This document shows, piece after piece, positions 38,823 through 50,170 of a DNA stretch of 64,000 nt. The position numbers and the translations under genes were made by a program. The stretch spans positions 4,976,292-5,040,291 of the forward strand of contig NC_060909.1 in the NCBI RefSeq assembly GCF_014805685.1, in the 5' to 3' direction. The notes under the pieces are model-generated. The model was not told the DNA's origin, searched no databases, and was given only the letters and a program-made list of their open reading frames with translations. Numbering within the stretch: position 1 is the stretch's first letter; each line of letters opens with the position of its first letter. The DNA comes from Silurus meridionalis (Eukaryota > Chordata > Actinopteri > Siluriformes > Siluridae).

Positions 38823-39718
38823 TATGCATTAACATTTACTTTGTCTACAGACATGTCAACTCACATATACTGTATATACACTCACATACAAGAGCTTCAC
38901 ACACATACACACAGGTGGTTCCAAACATCGGAACAAACACATGCAAAGTCAAGCTAGATAAATAAACTAATATATAAATGTGGCACAATTATGATTTTCT
39001 GAACCTATAACTGTATAGTGGTTAATATGCAATCTGTGTCCCCATTTGGAGAACTGAAAGTAGGCGTGGCCTAAAATGGCTCAAAATTAAATCTACAGTG
39101 ATGACCCTAAAATGACAAAAACAACAAATAGAAACAAATAGTTTTTTTGAAACATAACTATTTTGATTTGTTTACTGAGAATTTTAATTTTTTACTAATT
39201 ATTTATTTTCCCCATTTGGGAATCTGCCTGGCTTCCATGCCAGAAAGGTGAAGGTATCATATGCTTCCTCTAGGACATTTGAAAACAGCCAACCATGCTT
39301 TACCCAGAAGGCCACAGTTCACTACTGTTTCTTTAAGGGCTACTTTTGCTCCATCTGACTCTTCGTCACTGACAGACATTTTGTCATTATCAGGATTTGA
39401 TCTTGCGGTCTCCAGATGATACAGTGAAAGATCTGCTGATCATGAGTAAAATACATAAACTCCTGACTTCATTTGAGTTTATAATTGGTCTCAACTTTGT
39501 GCCTTGTAGAACTTTCTATCTCAAAAACTATCCTTTTCCGAGCATTGTTGTCTTTCCAAATTAAGAAATCGTTTAACTGATAAAAAAACAGATATCTAAT
39601 AATATATAATCAGATTCCTTTTAGATATTGAATTCGTTACATTCCAGAAAGAGCAAGAATGTCCTTTGTGCATCAAATGGGGTCATTTATGAATCATTTG
39701 ATTATAATGGCATGCATG
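38574..39718. other. Non-coding stretch, no gene seen
   Basis: Contains (CA)n at 38788-38818. The rest is unique AT-rich text. It ends at the catgcatg target repeat of the hAT-like element. Confidence 0.5.
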
Positions 39719-40331
39719 CAATGGTGTAAAGTACTTGAGTAAATGTACCTAGTTACTGAACTTAAGTAATTTTTCAGGTACTTTCTAGTTTTACTGAGTA
39801 TCACAAATTTAAGCAACTTTTACTCTCCACTCAACTACATTCATGATTCAATGTATGAACTTTTTACTCCACTATATTTGAATTGACAATGACTTTTAAC
39901 AATTACATTTGGCACGAAGCAAAGGTGTCATTAAGGCTCAACACTTCCCCACCTACTGTAAATCTTCTGCCTGTTAGTGACTTTTTAGCACCGCTGGCCT
40001 CATTATCAGTCCAAAATAACTTAAATAAATTTTATTTAAGAACCAGCTTTTGTTGAACAGTCAGCTCTGAATATTTTATTTGACATTTAGTGAGTAAATT
40101 ATTTACTTCATTTTTATTTTTCCATTGAGTACTAATGGTTCTTCTACTTTTTTGGCTAACATGTTTTTACTTTGTTTCATTCTGGCATTATGAAGAGGCT
40201 GTTTTTGGGACTAGTGCAATTAGAGCCTATGTTCAATATCAGTAAAATACTCAAGTACTGTTAAATCAGACTTTTACTTAAGTCTTATTGGAATTGGTGA
40301 CTTTAAGAATGATTTTCTCTTTACACCTCTG
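39719..40331. mobile_element. hAT-type non-autonomous element, 613 bp
   Basis: The left end caatggtgtaaagtacttga and right end ...ctctttacacctctg are imperfect inverted repeats of the form CA(A/G).GGTGTAAAG. The flanks are catgcatg (39711-39718) and cctgcatg (40332-40339), a 7/8 match to the 8-bp target duplication expected for the hAT superfamily. The interior (agtaaaatactcaagtactg, ttttactctccactcaacta) is typical of fish hAT MITEs. It encodes no protein. Confidence 0.85.
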
Positions 40332-40339
40332 CCTGCATG

Positions 40340-40518
40340 ATTTTACAGTAAGTTTTTTGTAGTAGTGTAAATATATATATATATAGCTTTATAGGGGTGA
40401 ATCCATACATACAAGCATATTTCTAGCATTTTGTACAAAACAATAGCGGAAAAAAAGGTTTAGCAATGTTTTTTTATTTTTTTATTTATTCACTTTCTAC
40501 ATCCATCCAAGACACAAA

Positions 40519-40610
<92 letters not shown>

Positions 40611-41834
40611 TACTCTACATACAAAAGAACTCACCCCGACACATCCACAGTATTTAGCCGCATTTAAAAGCAAACAGAAAGAACTTTGACGAGACAAAAA
40701 CAGTCGCTGCACTCAGGACCCTTTGGATTTTGTTTCCTGATAAAGCTGTCCAATATTAATGCATATACAAGACCCATCAGGCCCACGTGCTGATGCCATG
40801 CTGCTGTTTGCTGAGCTGCTGCTTGCTGTGCTGTGAGGCCGCAGTGCATTTCACCGCTCTGCATGCATGTCTCTGGGGAGAATCGTGAATAAATATCAGC
40901 AACAAACATGCTCTCTCAAAAACAACAACCATTACTGCTATAATAGCTCGTGTCATACAGGTATGACACTGCTGTCGAGGTTTATCCTCTTCCTCCTCCC
41001 CCTCATTCTCAGAGCAGTGGGAAAACAACACGCTTACTCAGCAGATTTGGATAGATTTAATGTATATTTTAGAGGAAATAAAAGGTAAAGCTACAGTGTC
41101 AACAGTGCCATGTTGTATTGTAATCTAAAGCATTTTAATGGATTTTATGAGTCAGTATTGTACAATAATTCATATATTTATTGTTTATAATTTGAGTTCT
41201 GTTGTTCATTGCAGAAACAACATTTGCTGACAATTTTTTATAAAGGACAGAAATCTTATATAAACATGTAATTAATACACACTGTGCATTGAGGTGTGTA
41301 GTTTGATATGGAAAATACATGTAATTAGTAATTATTGGTCAGAGGGTATTGATTTCTGGAACAGTGGAGTTCAGATAATAGTTTTATCATTGTGTATAGT
41401 TTTTATAGTACTAGCTTTTACAGGGACTCGTATGGCAGATGTTCTACATCAACATAAACGTGTGCAATTCATTTTTTTAAATTGGCAATTCTACAGTGTT
41501 AGTGTTCTGTAATGCTCAGATTTTAAGTTCTACTTTAAGTACTTTTAATACTACTTTAATACTAATTCTACTTTTAGTACTTTATTCAGTATTTGCAGTT
41601 TTTTGCAAAAAACTTCATTTTTATGACACCAAGAAAATGAAAAAAAGAGTGGCTGGTGAGGGAAATTATTACTTATAGACTCTGTGGCCATTCAAATGTT
41701 CCACAACATTAAATTGGTAAAAAAAAAATTAACTTGGCTTCCTTGTTATTGCATTAAAAAATAACATTGGGAGATTGTTGTGGTAGTTGTGTACTTCATT
41801 GTGGTTGTTGTGTACTTCATAAAAAATATATTCC
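40340..41834. other. Non-coding stretch with CA array
   Basis: (CA)n with one interruption lies at 40522-40609. The rest is unique. Frames of 60-84 codons are not supported as exons. Confidence 0.5.
40522..40609. repeat. (CA)n microsatellite
   Basis: About 43 CA units with a single GA interruption near 40571. Confidence 0.97.
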
Positions 41835-42346
41835 TACATTATACAGACAAAAGTTTGTGGACTCCTGACTGAAAGATTGGCATTTTCTTTTTAAACATCC
41901 CATTCCACATTTAGTCACTCTTTGTTGCTTTAATAATGTCTAGTCTTTTGTAAATGGAGTGAAGTGTGTTTGTGGAGATTTGTGCTCTTTAATACAGTCA
42001 GGTACACATTAAATCAGTGCACATTAAATCAGTAAAATCAATAAAATCAGACGTAGGGTGAAGAGGATTGGGTTGCGTTCTATATCAGCCCAAAGGCTTT
42101 CAATAAGGTTGAGGTCAGCAGTAAGGTTGAGGTGAGCAGCTTAAGATCTTCCACTTCAACCAGGGCAAACCTTATCTTCATAGAACTTGCTTTGTGGAAG
42201 GCCTGCTGGAAACAGGTTTAGTTCTCCTAGTTCAAGTGAAGGGAAAATTCTAGCGTATCCGAAAACATCTTATACAAACAGCTTGCGGAGAAGAAACACA
42301 TGACTGGGAAAGTCAGGTGTCCCAATACTTTTGTCCATCTGGTGCA
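41835..42346 (-). mobile_element. Tc1-like relic, short family, full span
   Basis: Left end tacattatacagacaaaagt, then tgtggactcctgact. Right end gtcaggtgtcccaatacttt tgtcc. The interior carries the reverse of the NPIEH region (aataaggttgaggtcagca). The gaacatcccattccacattt-type phrase near the left is shared with the 48.5 and 56.2 kb copies. About 510 bp, no open frame. Confidence 0.85.
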
Positions 42347-42838
42347 TATTATTAAACTTCAAAAAGTTAATAAAGACCTACTCTCATTTTAATGGTTAAA
42401 AATAGCCTGATATAAAGGGATGTAGTAGCATTGGATGAAAAATAGGTTTCACAAACTAACGAGGTCTCTATAATCTAATCATGATTTACAACCTAATGAT
42501 GACAAAGTGTCGGGGTTTGATCAAAAGATTGCTTGGCACAGTGACAATTTGGGATACACAAAAATAGCTTTAATAGCGATTGATTTATTATTCAAGGTCA
42601 CGTAGTATATGGTTGAATATGTATATATTTGAATGGAAAAACTAAAAAAATAAATAAATACTTTTTTTTTTTTCCTCTATTATATACAGGATACATAGAG
42701 TGTTTTTAAGAAGGAATAATTCCTGCTTTTACTGCAGAGGTCAAGGTTTTCCCACAAAGCGGTTATATACAAACACAGGTCACAGTAATCATGCAGTCAG
42801 TGTCTTCCTCTATATAAGACTATAACATGCTTTTGTGT

Positions 42839-42912
<74 letters not shown>

Positions 42913-43219
42913 TGCATTAGAGGGTCAATCCAATTTAGTGGGTGTCCCCCCACCGGAATAGACCAAATTCCTGGCATAGGAAGGACATTTTAATACAGAA
43001 AACATTTCACCAAATCAAGCGTCTTTTCGTTCTGTTCCTCTGCAGTGGTGATCATTCAGCTTGTTTTACTTTCACATAGAAAAAGCAGTTAAAAGAAAGT
43101 AATGATGAAAAATAAAACTGCATTGAAAAGACAAAAGTAATTTATTAGTGTAAGCCTGTACTCCCCCCGACACACACACACACTTTTGCACATATATTAA
43201 AAAAGGCTGGATATTTATT
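42347..43219. other. Non-coding stretch with CA array
   Basis: Unique AT-rich text plus (CA)n at 42839-42911. No gene seen. Confidence 0.5.
42839..42911. repeat. (CA)n microsatellite
   Basis: About 36 uninterrupted CA units. Confidence 0.97.
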
Positions 43220-43679
43220 AATATATTATATACCAGGAATGGGAATGGGAGTTGTGAGATGCGTAATTGCAGCGTTGGAAACATTCCTCCAAGGACTCAA
43301 GGCCATATTAAAAGGGAAAACTTGAGACATGTTTGTGATAATATTGCTAATAAATCTCAGAGCTGGGCCTCGGACTCCTTGACGTTCACAGTAACGTGGC
43401 AGTTCATCTTGGTGGGGCCTCCAGGATTTAAGATTGGCCACAAACAATCTGAGTGGCACCGGATTTCGTAGGGACACGTGCGTCTCGCTATCCCCATAAA
43501 TCTCCACTTTCTCCTATGCAAATGATGCAGGGTTTTAATTGATAATTTCTCACATAGGACGGCTGTGTGGCGGACGGGAGGGTCCTAATGAGACGGAGAA
43601 GGGGGGACAGCCTAGAGCATTCACTTTACGGCCAGAATGAGCGATCGCTCAGGGAAGTGGGGTAATTATTTAGCTCAGT

Positions 43680-43688
<9 letters not shown>
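43220..43688. other. Candidate conserved non-coding segment
   Basis: Repeat-free, mixed composition, with an octamer ATGCAAAT (43516-43523) near a TTTTAATTGATAA homeodomain-like stretch. Frames on both strands (43226-43507 minus, 43259-43471 plus) lack motifs. Calling it an enhancer is inference from composition and motif content only. Confidence 0.3.

Positions 43689-43743
<55 letters not shown>
43689..43743. repeat. (TG)n microsatellite
   Basis: About 27 TG units after a tgtgtt interruption. Confidence 0.96.
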
Positions 43744-43745
<2 letters not shown>

Positions 43746-44278
43746 CTATATAGGCGAATATGAGAGAAGTGCTCTGCTTTTTAATAATGAGTATGTGATA
43801 GTGTTTTATTTTGAGCGTCTTCTTGCAATATATATATTTTATACTCAAACACATAGATACACTAAACATGCATCTAAAACATAAATACAATAGAAAACAG
43901 TGATGTGTGTATGACAGTAATATAAGAATTGACACACACTTATACTGGAAGTCTTTTTGTTCCACAAAATTTAGAGTCACAATACGAATAACAACGAAAC
44001 AAAATAATTAATTCATCCATTTATTCGCAGAAAAACAAACTTTTCTGCAACACAATCGAACATTAAATATTACTTCTCTAAACTACATAATTTAACAAAA
44101 ATTAGGGCTGCAATTGACGGCACAATTGGTAAAACCAAGTACATCAACGATCTAAAGTCATCCGTCAGAGTGAATTTACTGGCAAGTAAATAAATAAATA
44201 GAAACAAAAGTGAATGTAAATACATGGAATATTAATTGAGGGTTATTTTCTTTTAAAAAATGTATTTCGGCTAATTCG
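43744..44278. other. AT-rich spacer, no gene seen
   Basis: Unique AT-rich text leading up to a perfect hairpin. Confidence 0.5.
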
Positions 44279-44362
44279 AAACCTTGTAGTGAAAAAAACA
44301 GGGTGTACAGACACATCAGTACACCCTGTTTTTTTCACTACAAGGTTTTCACTACAAGGTTT
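44279..44362. repeat. Perfect 30-bp hairpin plus third partial arm
   Basis: Arms at 44279-44308 and 44319-44348 are exact reverse complements over 30 bp, with a 10-base loop (agacacatca). Each arm contains the core ccttgtagtg and a run of seven A or T. Immediately after the right arm, about 17 bp (ttttcactacaaggttt) are repeated in direct orientation to 44362. It could be a MITE end, a fold-back element or a structured RNA element. No target duplication is evident. Confidence 0.95.
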
Positions 44363-45180
44363 CCCCTGCAAAGGGGAGATTTGGAACTTACAACACACTC
44401 CACACATACAGCTGGAGTTTAACTACACAGTTCCTGCTCTGATCCACACCTGTTCCAGGCCTTAACCTCACCATTATAATGACAGTTTCATTTGATTTCA
44501 TGCAAATAATGGGCCGGGATGGAGCAGATCAAAAATTAATGTTCAACTTTTGGAAGCCGACATGAATTATTAAGGATGATTAATTCTTAATGACGGATGT
44601 CAAAAAATCAGCACCTCCCGCTAATTCTCGTAAAGCCACTTTATAGCACAGGGCTGCGGTTATGAAGCGGCCGAGAGGCGGAAAGACTCGACTCGCCTCG
44701 TCTCGACTGTTTGCTCTGATACAGTAAAATGTCTCTCTGTTCTTTTCCTTTCTGTGTTTGCTTTTGGCTAAAATGGGAGTCGTGGGTGAAATGATTGGTC
44801 TACAAAAACCTGTTTTTTTCCCTTTTCTTTCTAATGTGTGTAAGACAGTGGGAGTGGGAGAGAGAAACAGCGAGTGTGTATGAGAAAGAAACAGAGAGAG
44901 AGAGAGAATAGTGTGGGAATAGTGTTTTATGCTCTGTTTATGTTGACCTGAGCTGAACAGGCTTTCGGAAATAGCTTGGGATTTAAAGTGTGTACGGTGA
45001 AACAGGATAATCTACACATAAATATTAGTCGCACACTTTTTTGTTGAGATTAGGCCTGAGTTTCAGGAAAAATATACAAAAATAAAAATAAATCATAATT
45101 AATTGGTAGCATGAGCATCTCTATTAATCTTTTGACTAGTAGACTTTATGATTACGGGGAAACTGGGCTCAAGCCACTTC
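44363..45180. other. Candidate conserved non-coding segment
   Basis: About 44450-44700 has no repeats and carries an octamer ATGCAAAT (44500-44507) and a cluster of TAATTA-like homeodomain cores (gaattattaaggatgattaa region, 44564-44592). This is motif density only. Function is not demonstrated. Confidence 0.3.
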
Positions 45181-46993
45181 ATGATGTTCTGCTGATGTGG
45201 GTTTTTTTGTGTGTGTGTAATATATAAAATAAACAGGAATAATAAAACATAACACATGTAAACCCACCCACTTTATATTTAAAATAACAGCTTAATATCA
45301 TAAAACAATTTGAACAATTTGAACAAGGGGGACATTTATAAGAATTACATCCAAAAAAAAAACACACACTTACGCTTAATCTTCCCTAACCCTGGCCTTA
45401 AGCCTTTGAGCTGGTGATTTTATTATTCTTTATTTAAAAGTAACCTAAAACATTAGAATATTTCAATCGAGCTGCTCTGACTGTTATAGACACTGGACTA
45501 TCAAAAACTACAACAAATTAGCATAACAACAACAATATCCATATACACCGTATGCTCCAGGTATCCATATAAATTACCGTATATCTATTTACATGTACTA
45601 TAGTATCATGTTGCGATTTTTTTTATCATCCTATACTGTATGTACTGATGGGAGTGTGTGTTGCTAATTACTCCGATGTGGAACACATCTGTTGTACATA
45701 AAGAGGAGAAAAAGAATCACACGAATCTGTATCGCAGGGTTGCTCGTGCAGCACATGGGGAAGGATAATAAGGCAGGAGAAAGTACACTGAGGTCAAACA
45801 TGGACCTTTGTGACTAATTGCTTAACAATAGCTCGTTGTGGTTATAAATGCAGCTTTTTTTTTTTTTTTCTTTACTGCTTTATTTCCATTTTAACTTCAA
45901 ACATCACGTGCAAACATCAGCACGAAGTCCAGCATATGTAATCAGATCGTCGATAATCTGTAATCATGTAGGGATGAAACGGCACGCTGTGTTCGATATG
46001 TTGAAAATCTGTACACGATTTTGCATAAGCACAACCAGCACAGATGTATAATGATCCTTTCATGCCAGTAGGGGGAAGAGTGTCCAAAGAAACAGTGGAG
46101 ATAATGGCATCTCTCAGCAAGCTGAAGAGAAAACCTCTACTGCTGAATATGTTCTCCTGAAGCTTAGAACTTGCTACACTTGTATATGTTGTGCTCCCGA
46201 TCTCTCAAAAGTAAAAAAAAATTAAATCAAGCGCCATCATGAAAAGCAGTTATTGAATAGGAGATATGACGATATAGAGTGTGTGGGCATACAGGAGATT
46301 TGCATTGGCGTAATTATACTATACATATCAATGACGTGTGCATGGAATTTAGATTATAATCCTCATCCAGGATTATAATCTATTATTCCCCAAACTCTGC
46401 ACTCTGCAGATCAAGGCCTCAGGAGCTGACTAGAGAGTAACCACAACGCCTAACCCTCTCAAGCTTCATGATCGTCTCCAAAGTCCACGTCTGACCTCCG
46501 AACTTCCTCCTGCATCATTATCCTTCCTCGTGCGCAGCAGCCTGACACGCTTCTCCTTTTCCTTTTTTTTTTTCAAATTTTCCATGAAAGGGTTCAACAA
46601 CCGGCGTGTTGTACAGCAGAGTAATTAGCAACGCATGCTCGTATTAATTAGCGCAGAGTGCTCTCGTTTTTATTAAAACGTATCAGGGAGAGATGGGGCG
46701 AGAGGCGCGACAATGGAGAGCATTGTTCTCGAGTGGGATTAGAGCACGTCTCTATCTCTGACCTCTCGGCACGACGCGATGGCGGGACAGCAGAACCCGG
46801 CTCAACCCTTCATTAAGCATTTTATGCAAATGCTATTTGTTTTATAAGCAAATTAACAGCGCCGATTCGCTGAAAAACAGGTGCTGTGGTGTGAATGCAC
46901 ACTAAATGATGTGATACTGGAGGAATTAATTAGAGCCTGAGCGGTAATTAGATGCAATAATTTGTGTGATTAGTGGCCTATTTAAGAAGCAAG
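45181..46993. other. Non-coding stretch, candidate regulatory parts
   Basis: 45181-45700 is AT-rich and featureless. About 45880-46140 and 46380-46960 are repeat-free and GC-richer. The second contains an inverted pair of SOX-type cores (46710-46726) and an octamer ATGCAAAT (46824-46831). No gene seen. Confidence 0.3.
46710..46726. promoter_or_regulatory. Palindromic SOX-type site (candidate)
   Basis: ACAATG, five bases, then CATTGT: two inverted SOX HMG-box cores. SOXE proteins (SOX8/9/10) are known to bind such inverted pairs as dimers. It lies in a repeat-free segment. Chance occurrence in 64 kb cannot be excluded. Confidence 0.3.
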
Positions 46994-47028
46994 ACACACA
47001 CACGCATACGCACGCACACGCGCGCACG

Positions 47029-47069
<41 letters not shown>

Positions 47070-47128
47070 CCCTCCACATAACGCTATCCCACACATACTG
47101 TCTCTAAATGCTTGGCTGAGAGTGTGGT

Positions 47129-47174
<46 letters not shown>
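46994..47174. repeat. Inverted (CA)n and (TG)n microsatellite pair
   Basis: CA/CG-rich tract at 46994-47069 and TG tract at about 47125-47174, roughly 55 bp apart. They are complementary, so the two strands could fold on themselves. The 98- and 173-codon frames here are mostly translated repeats. Confidence 0.93.
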
Positions 47175-47179
<5 letters not shown>

Positions 47180-48009
47180 ATAACCACACATGGACAGATG
47201 AGACGAGATTTCTTTCCCGCACTACCGGAAATGTTTCATTAAAAAACGCTGAGGTGGCCCCAGCTAATTACAAAAGCAAGCTCATGGTAAGGGGCCTCAA
47301 AACATCCTTTTTAAAAAAATCTCTCTCTTCTCTTGGCTCGGTGCCGACTGCTTCGAAGAGGGGGGAAAAAAAAGGCCTTTTCAGCTCAAAGCAAAATGAA
47401 AGCTATTCATGCAGCACTACTAAATTTGGAAAGGGCTCAAAGATAAAAGACAAACCCCCCCTTTCCTATGTATTATTAAAATCATAAAGTGCATAATTAA
47501 TTTTTGCAGATGCATTACATTTCTGGGCCTCATTGTAATTCGGTTCGTGGGGTTGCTCCGCATCCTGCTCATGAAGTCAGGTGAAAAAGATGCTCAGCGG
47601 AAACTTTTCGCCAAAGTGCGAGAGGATAATCGATGAAATGTGAAGGAGCAATTATTTATTTATTTTTTTTTCGTGCACATGCACAAAATTTATAGTTCAC
47701 AACAATGTGCACGGTTGGATCTCTTACACACTGTAATCCATTTACACGATGGTTCACTTGGAGCTGGATTGGAAGCAGTTGTTTCAAACCAGAGTGTGAA
47801 TAGTCTGTTCCTACCAGAGCTTTGTAAATGCAAAAGCACAAAAAAGGCCCTGGCGTGAAATGTGTCTTAAAGAAGCACTGATCCAATCATTCAAACCATA
47901 GTTATCCTGGGACTAGCAATGAATTAACAGTATCTGGAAAATATGGAGTATGAGAAAGTATAAGACTTTAGAAATCGAGTTAAAATGTAGAAAACTCTGC
48001 CACTAGTCT
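47175..48009. other. Candidate conserved non-coding segment
   Basis: About 47210-47640 is repeat-free and mixed in composition (for example ccccagctaattacaaaagc). The segment reads like constrained non-coding DNA but offers no proof. The frames at 47640-47886 on both strands have no motif. Confidence 0.3.
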
Positions 48010-48256
48010 AATGTATAACTGTAACAGCGTTTGATTGTTGCCACACTGACACTGTGCTTTTGGTCTTATTTAAGTTGTGTTTTTGCACAAATGTTTGCAC
48101 ACTTTATGCAGTCCTATGTGTAGGTCTGCTATTGTATACAGTACTATACAAATATGTTGTTTTATGTTGTCTCACGTAGCACACTGGTCCTGGATGATCA
48201 TAATTTCATTTGTACTGTACTTCATATGACTGAAATGACAATAAAAGTCAATTTTC
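48010..48256 (+). mobile_element. Dispersed repeat 3' end, LINE/SINE type
   Basis: The text ctggtcctggatgatcataa, then gactgaaatgacaataaaag, is a common fish retroelement 3' terminus. A tgcacactttatgcagtcc stretch lies upstream. Only the 3' end is present. Family uncertain. Confidence 0.5.
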
Positions 48257-48495
48257 TTGCAGCTGCTAATCTTCTAAGCTTGTAAATTTCAATAATTTAA
48301 TGCATTTAAAACTATTGAAAAGCTCCAAAACTATGATTTATGGAGCATTTTGGTCTGAAAACATATGCAGCAAAAGACTACATACATATGACAGAACATA
48401 CAGTAAAAAATCCAACCGCAATCAATCACTGGAGACTCATTTATAATCCAACAATGCAAGGTGTAAATGAGGCAAAGTGAAATTGCAGGACGTCA

Positions 48496-48904
48496 TACAC
48501 TTTATATGCAAATGTTTGTAGACCATAAAATGTATATGTGCTTATTGAACATCCCATACCACATTTAGTTATCATGCTGTTGCTCATTCAGCTCTGAGAC
48601 TGTTAGTAAAATCAGGCACTGATGTAGGTGAGGAGGCCTGGGGTGCAGTCAGCTTTCCAATTCATCCAAAAGGTATTCAATGTAGTTAAGCAGGCCAATC
48701 AAGATCTTCCTCTCCAACCCATGCAAACATGTTCACGGAGCTGGCTTTGTGCACAGAAACATTGACATGGTGGAACAGATTTGGGTCTCCTACTTCACGT
48801 GAAGAGAATGAATTCTACTGCATTCAAGGACATTGAATTTGTTCGGGGAAAAACGACATAATGCTGGAAAAGTCAGGTGTCTTAATACTTTGGTGTATAT
48901 ATTG
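48496..48904 (-). mobile_element. Tc1-like relic, short family
   Basis: Left end cactttatatgcaaatgttt gtagacc. The body has gaacatcccataccacattt and aacattgacatggtggaaca, the reverse of the QHDN region. The right end is gaaaagtcaggtgtcttaat. No open frame. About 410 bp. Confidence 0.82.
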
Positions 48905-49067
48905 TCTTTGTGTAGGTAGTGGAAATACATTCTGGAAATTGCTCCAGGAATTAAAAAAGAGCAGACACATTTCAAGTATAATTATTTTATATTTATTAGG
49001 GTGGTTTTTTTTAGGGTGACTTTTATGTAATTTCTTTGTGTTTTCTGTTTTGGCTAATTCTTAAAAT

Positions 49068-49091
49068 AATTTTTTTTTTTTTTTTTTTTTT
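49068..49091. repeat. Poly-T run before the tandem duplication
   Basis: About 23 T bases end where copy 1 of the duplicated unit starts. Copy 2 is preceded by a 7-T run only. Confidence 0.85.
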
Positions 49092-50170
49092 ATTCAGCCA
49101 AATAGCAACAAACCAATGTTACTCAAAAACAAAAGATTTGTCATGTACTCTCCTGCTAATCTGCTAATTTGTTTTCCCCCCTGCATCGCTGCCTAGCATA
49201 CTGTGATGTTATTTTACTGTCAGAAATATTAAGTGTAATTCAATCCAAATCTGGATTACCAAAGCTTTTAGACTTGTTGGACAAAAGTCCTGTCTGCCTA
49301 CAATTGACTCTGCTTGGTCTTGTTTTTTGCTTTCTCATTTGGTGTCTGTTTTACACCTGCTCAAGTTTTCAACTCTGCCAAAAGTCGGCAACTACTTAGA
49401 AAAAGTTTATAGGTTTTGACCAGTGAAAATGTTATACTCCTCTCATTCTCAATGTAGGAAAATATAAGAAAAACCCTTCTTTGTTTTCCTAATTTTTACA
49501 TTCTTCAACTCAAGCCACTGCTGAAGCATGTCATGGACAGCAAACATTTCAGACATGTCCACCAACTAAAAAATATGAACTTGCATAGTTGAATTTTAAA
49601 TGTGTTTATAGTCTAATTACCTCGGTTAATACAGATAATTAAGAAATAAACCATAAATTACATATAATATTAAATGAGATCTCTAATCATATTTTTAAAT
49701 GCATCTTGTATATAAAAATACCAGAGAACTTTATAATAATAAAGCGGCTAATTGTATTAGTTCCAACATCCACCCAATGTCCAGAGTGACAACTAAAGCA
49801 ATTAGCATTAATTGGCACACAATTTACTGTATGATTACAGCATTGTTCTGACATTATTTCTGGCTGCAAGGACAGTCATATTTTATGTTCTAACGTGATC
49901 ATTTTTATATTAATACCTTGCACATGGACTAGAATGTAAACATAGACACTAAATATATAATTGTTTAAAATTGCTTTTAGGAAATCATTTTTTCTAATTT
50001 TAAAAGAAGACTTTAATGTGAATGAGAGTTACAACTTTATAAACAGGCAGGCTGTTATAATGTATAAGCTAACTTAATTAATTTGTTTGGTGGACATTTT
50101 ACAACTTTAAAGCGTTACTACGCTACCAAAGTTGTTGGACAACTAACCATCAGATTCTTTGTGTTTTTTT
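49092..50170. repeat. 1079-bp tandem duplication, copy 1
   Basis: Starts attcagccaaatagcaacaa and ends ...agattctttgtgttttttt. The same text restarts at 50171, giving a period of 1079 bp. No gene is apparent. A 76-codon frame present identically in both copies (49169-49399 here) has hydrophobic patches but no recognised family and is most likely chance. The unit itself shows no transposon ends. Confidence 0.97.

Noticed and set aside
46966..47487. 173-codon plus-strand frame
   Set aside because: The first third is Thr-His and Cys-Val repeats from CA/TG arrays, and the remainder shows no recognisable domain.
49169..49399. 76-codon frame conserved in both tandem copies
   Set aside because: Its conservation is explained by the near-identical duplication itself. 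No homology is recognised.
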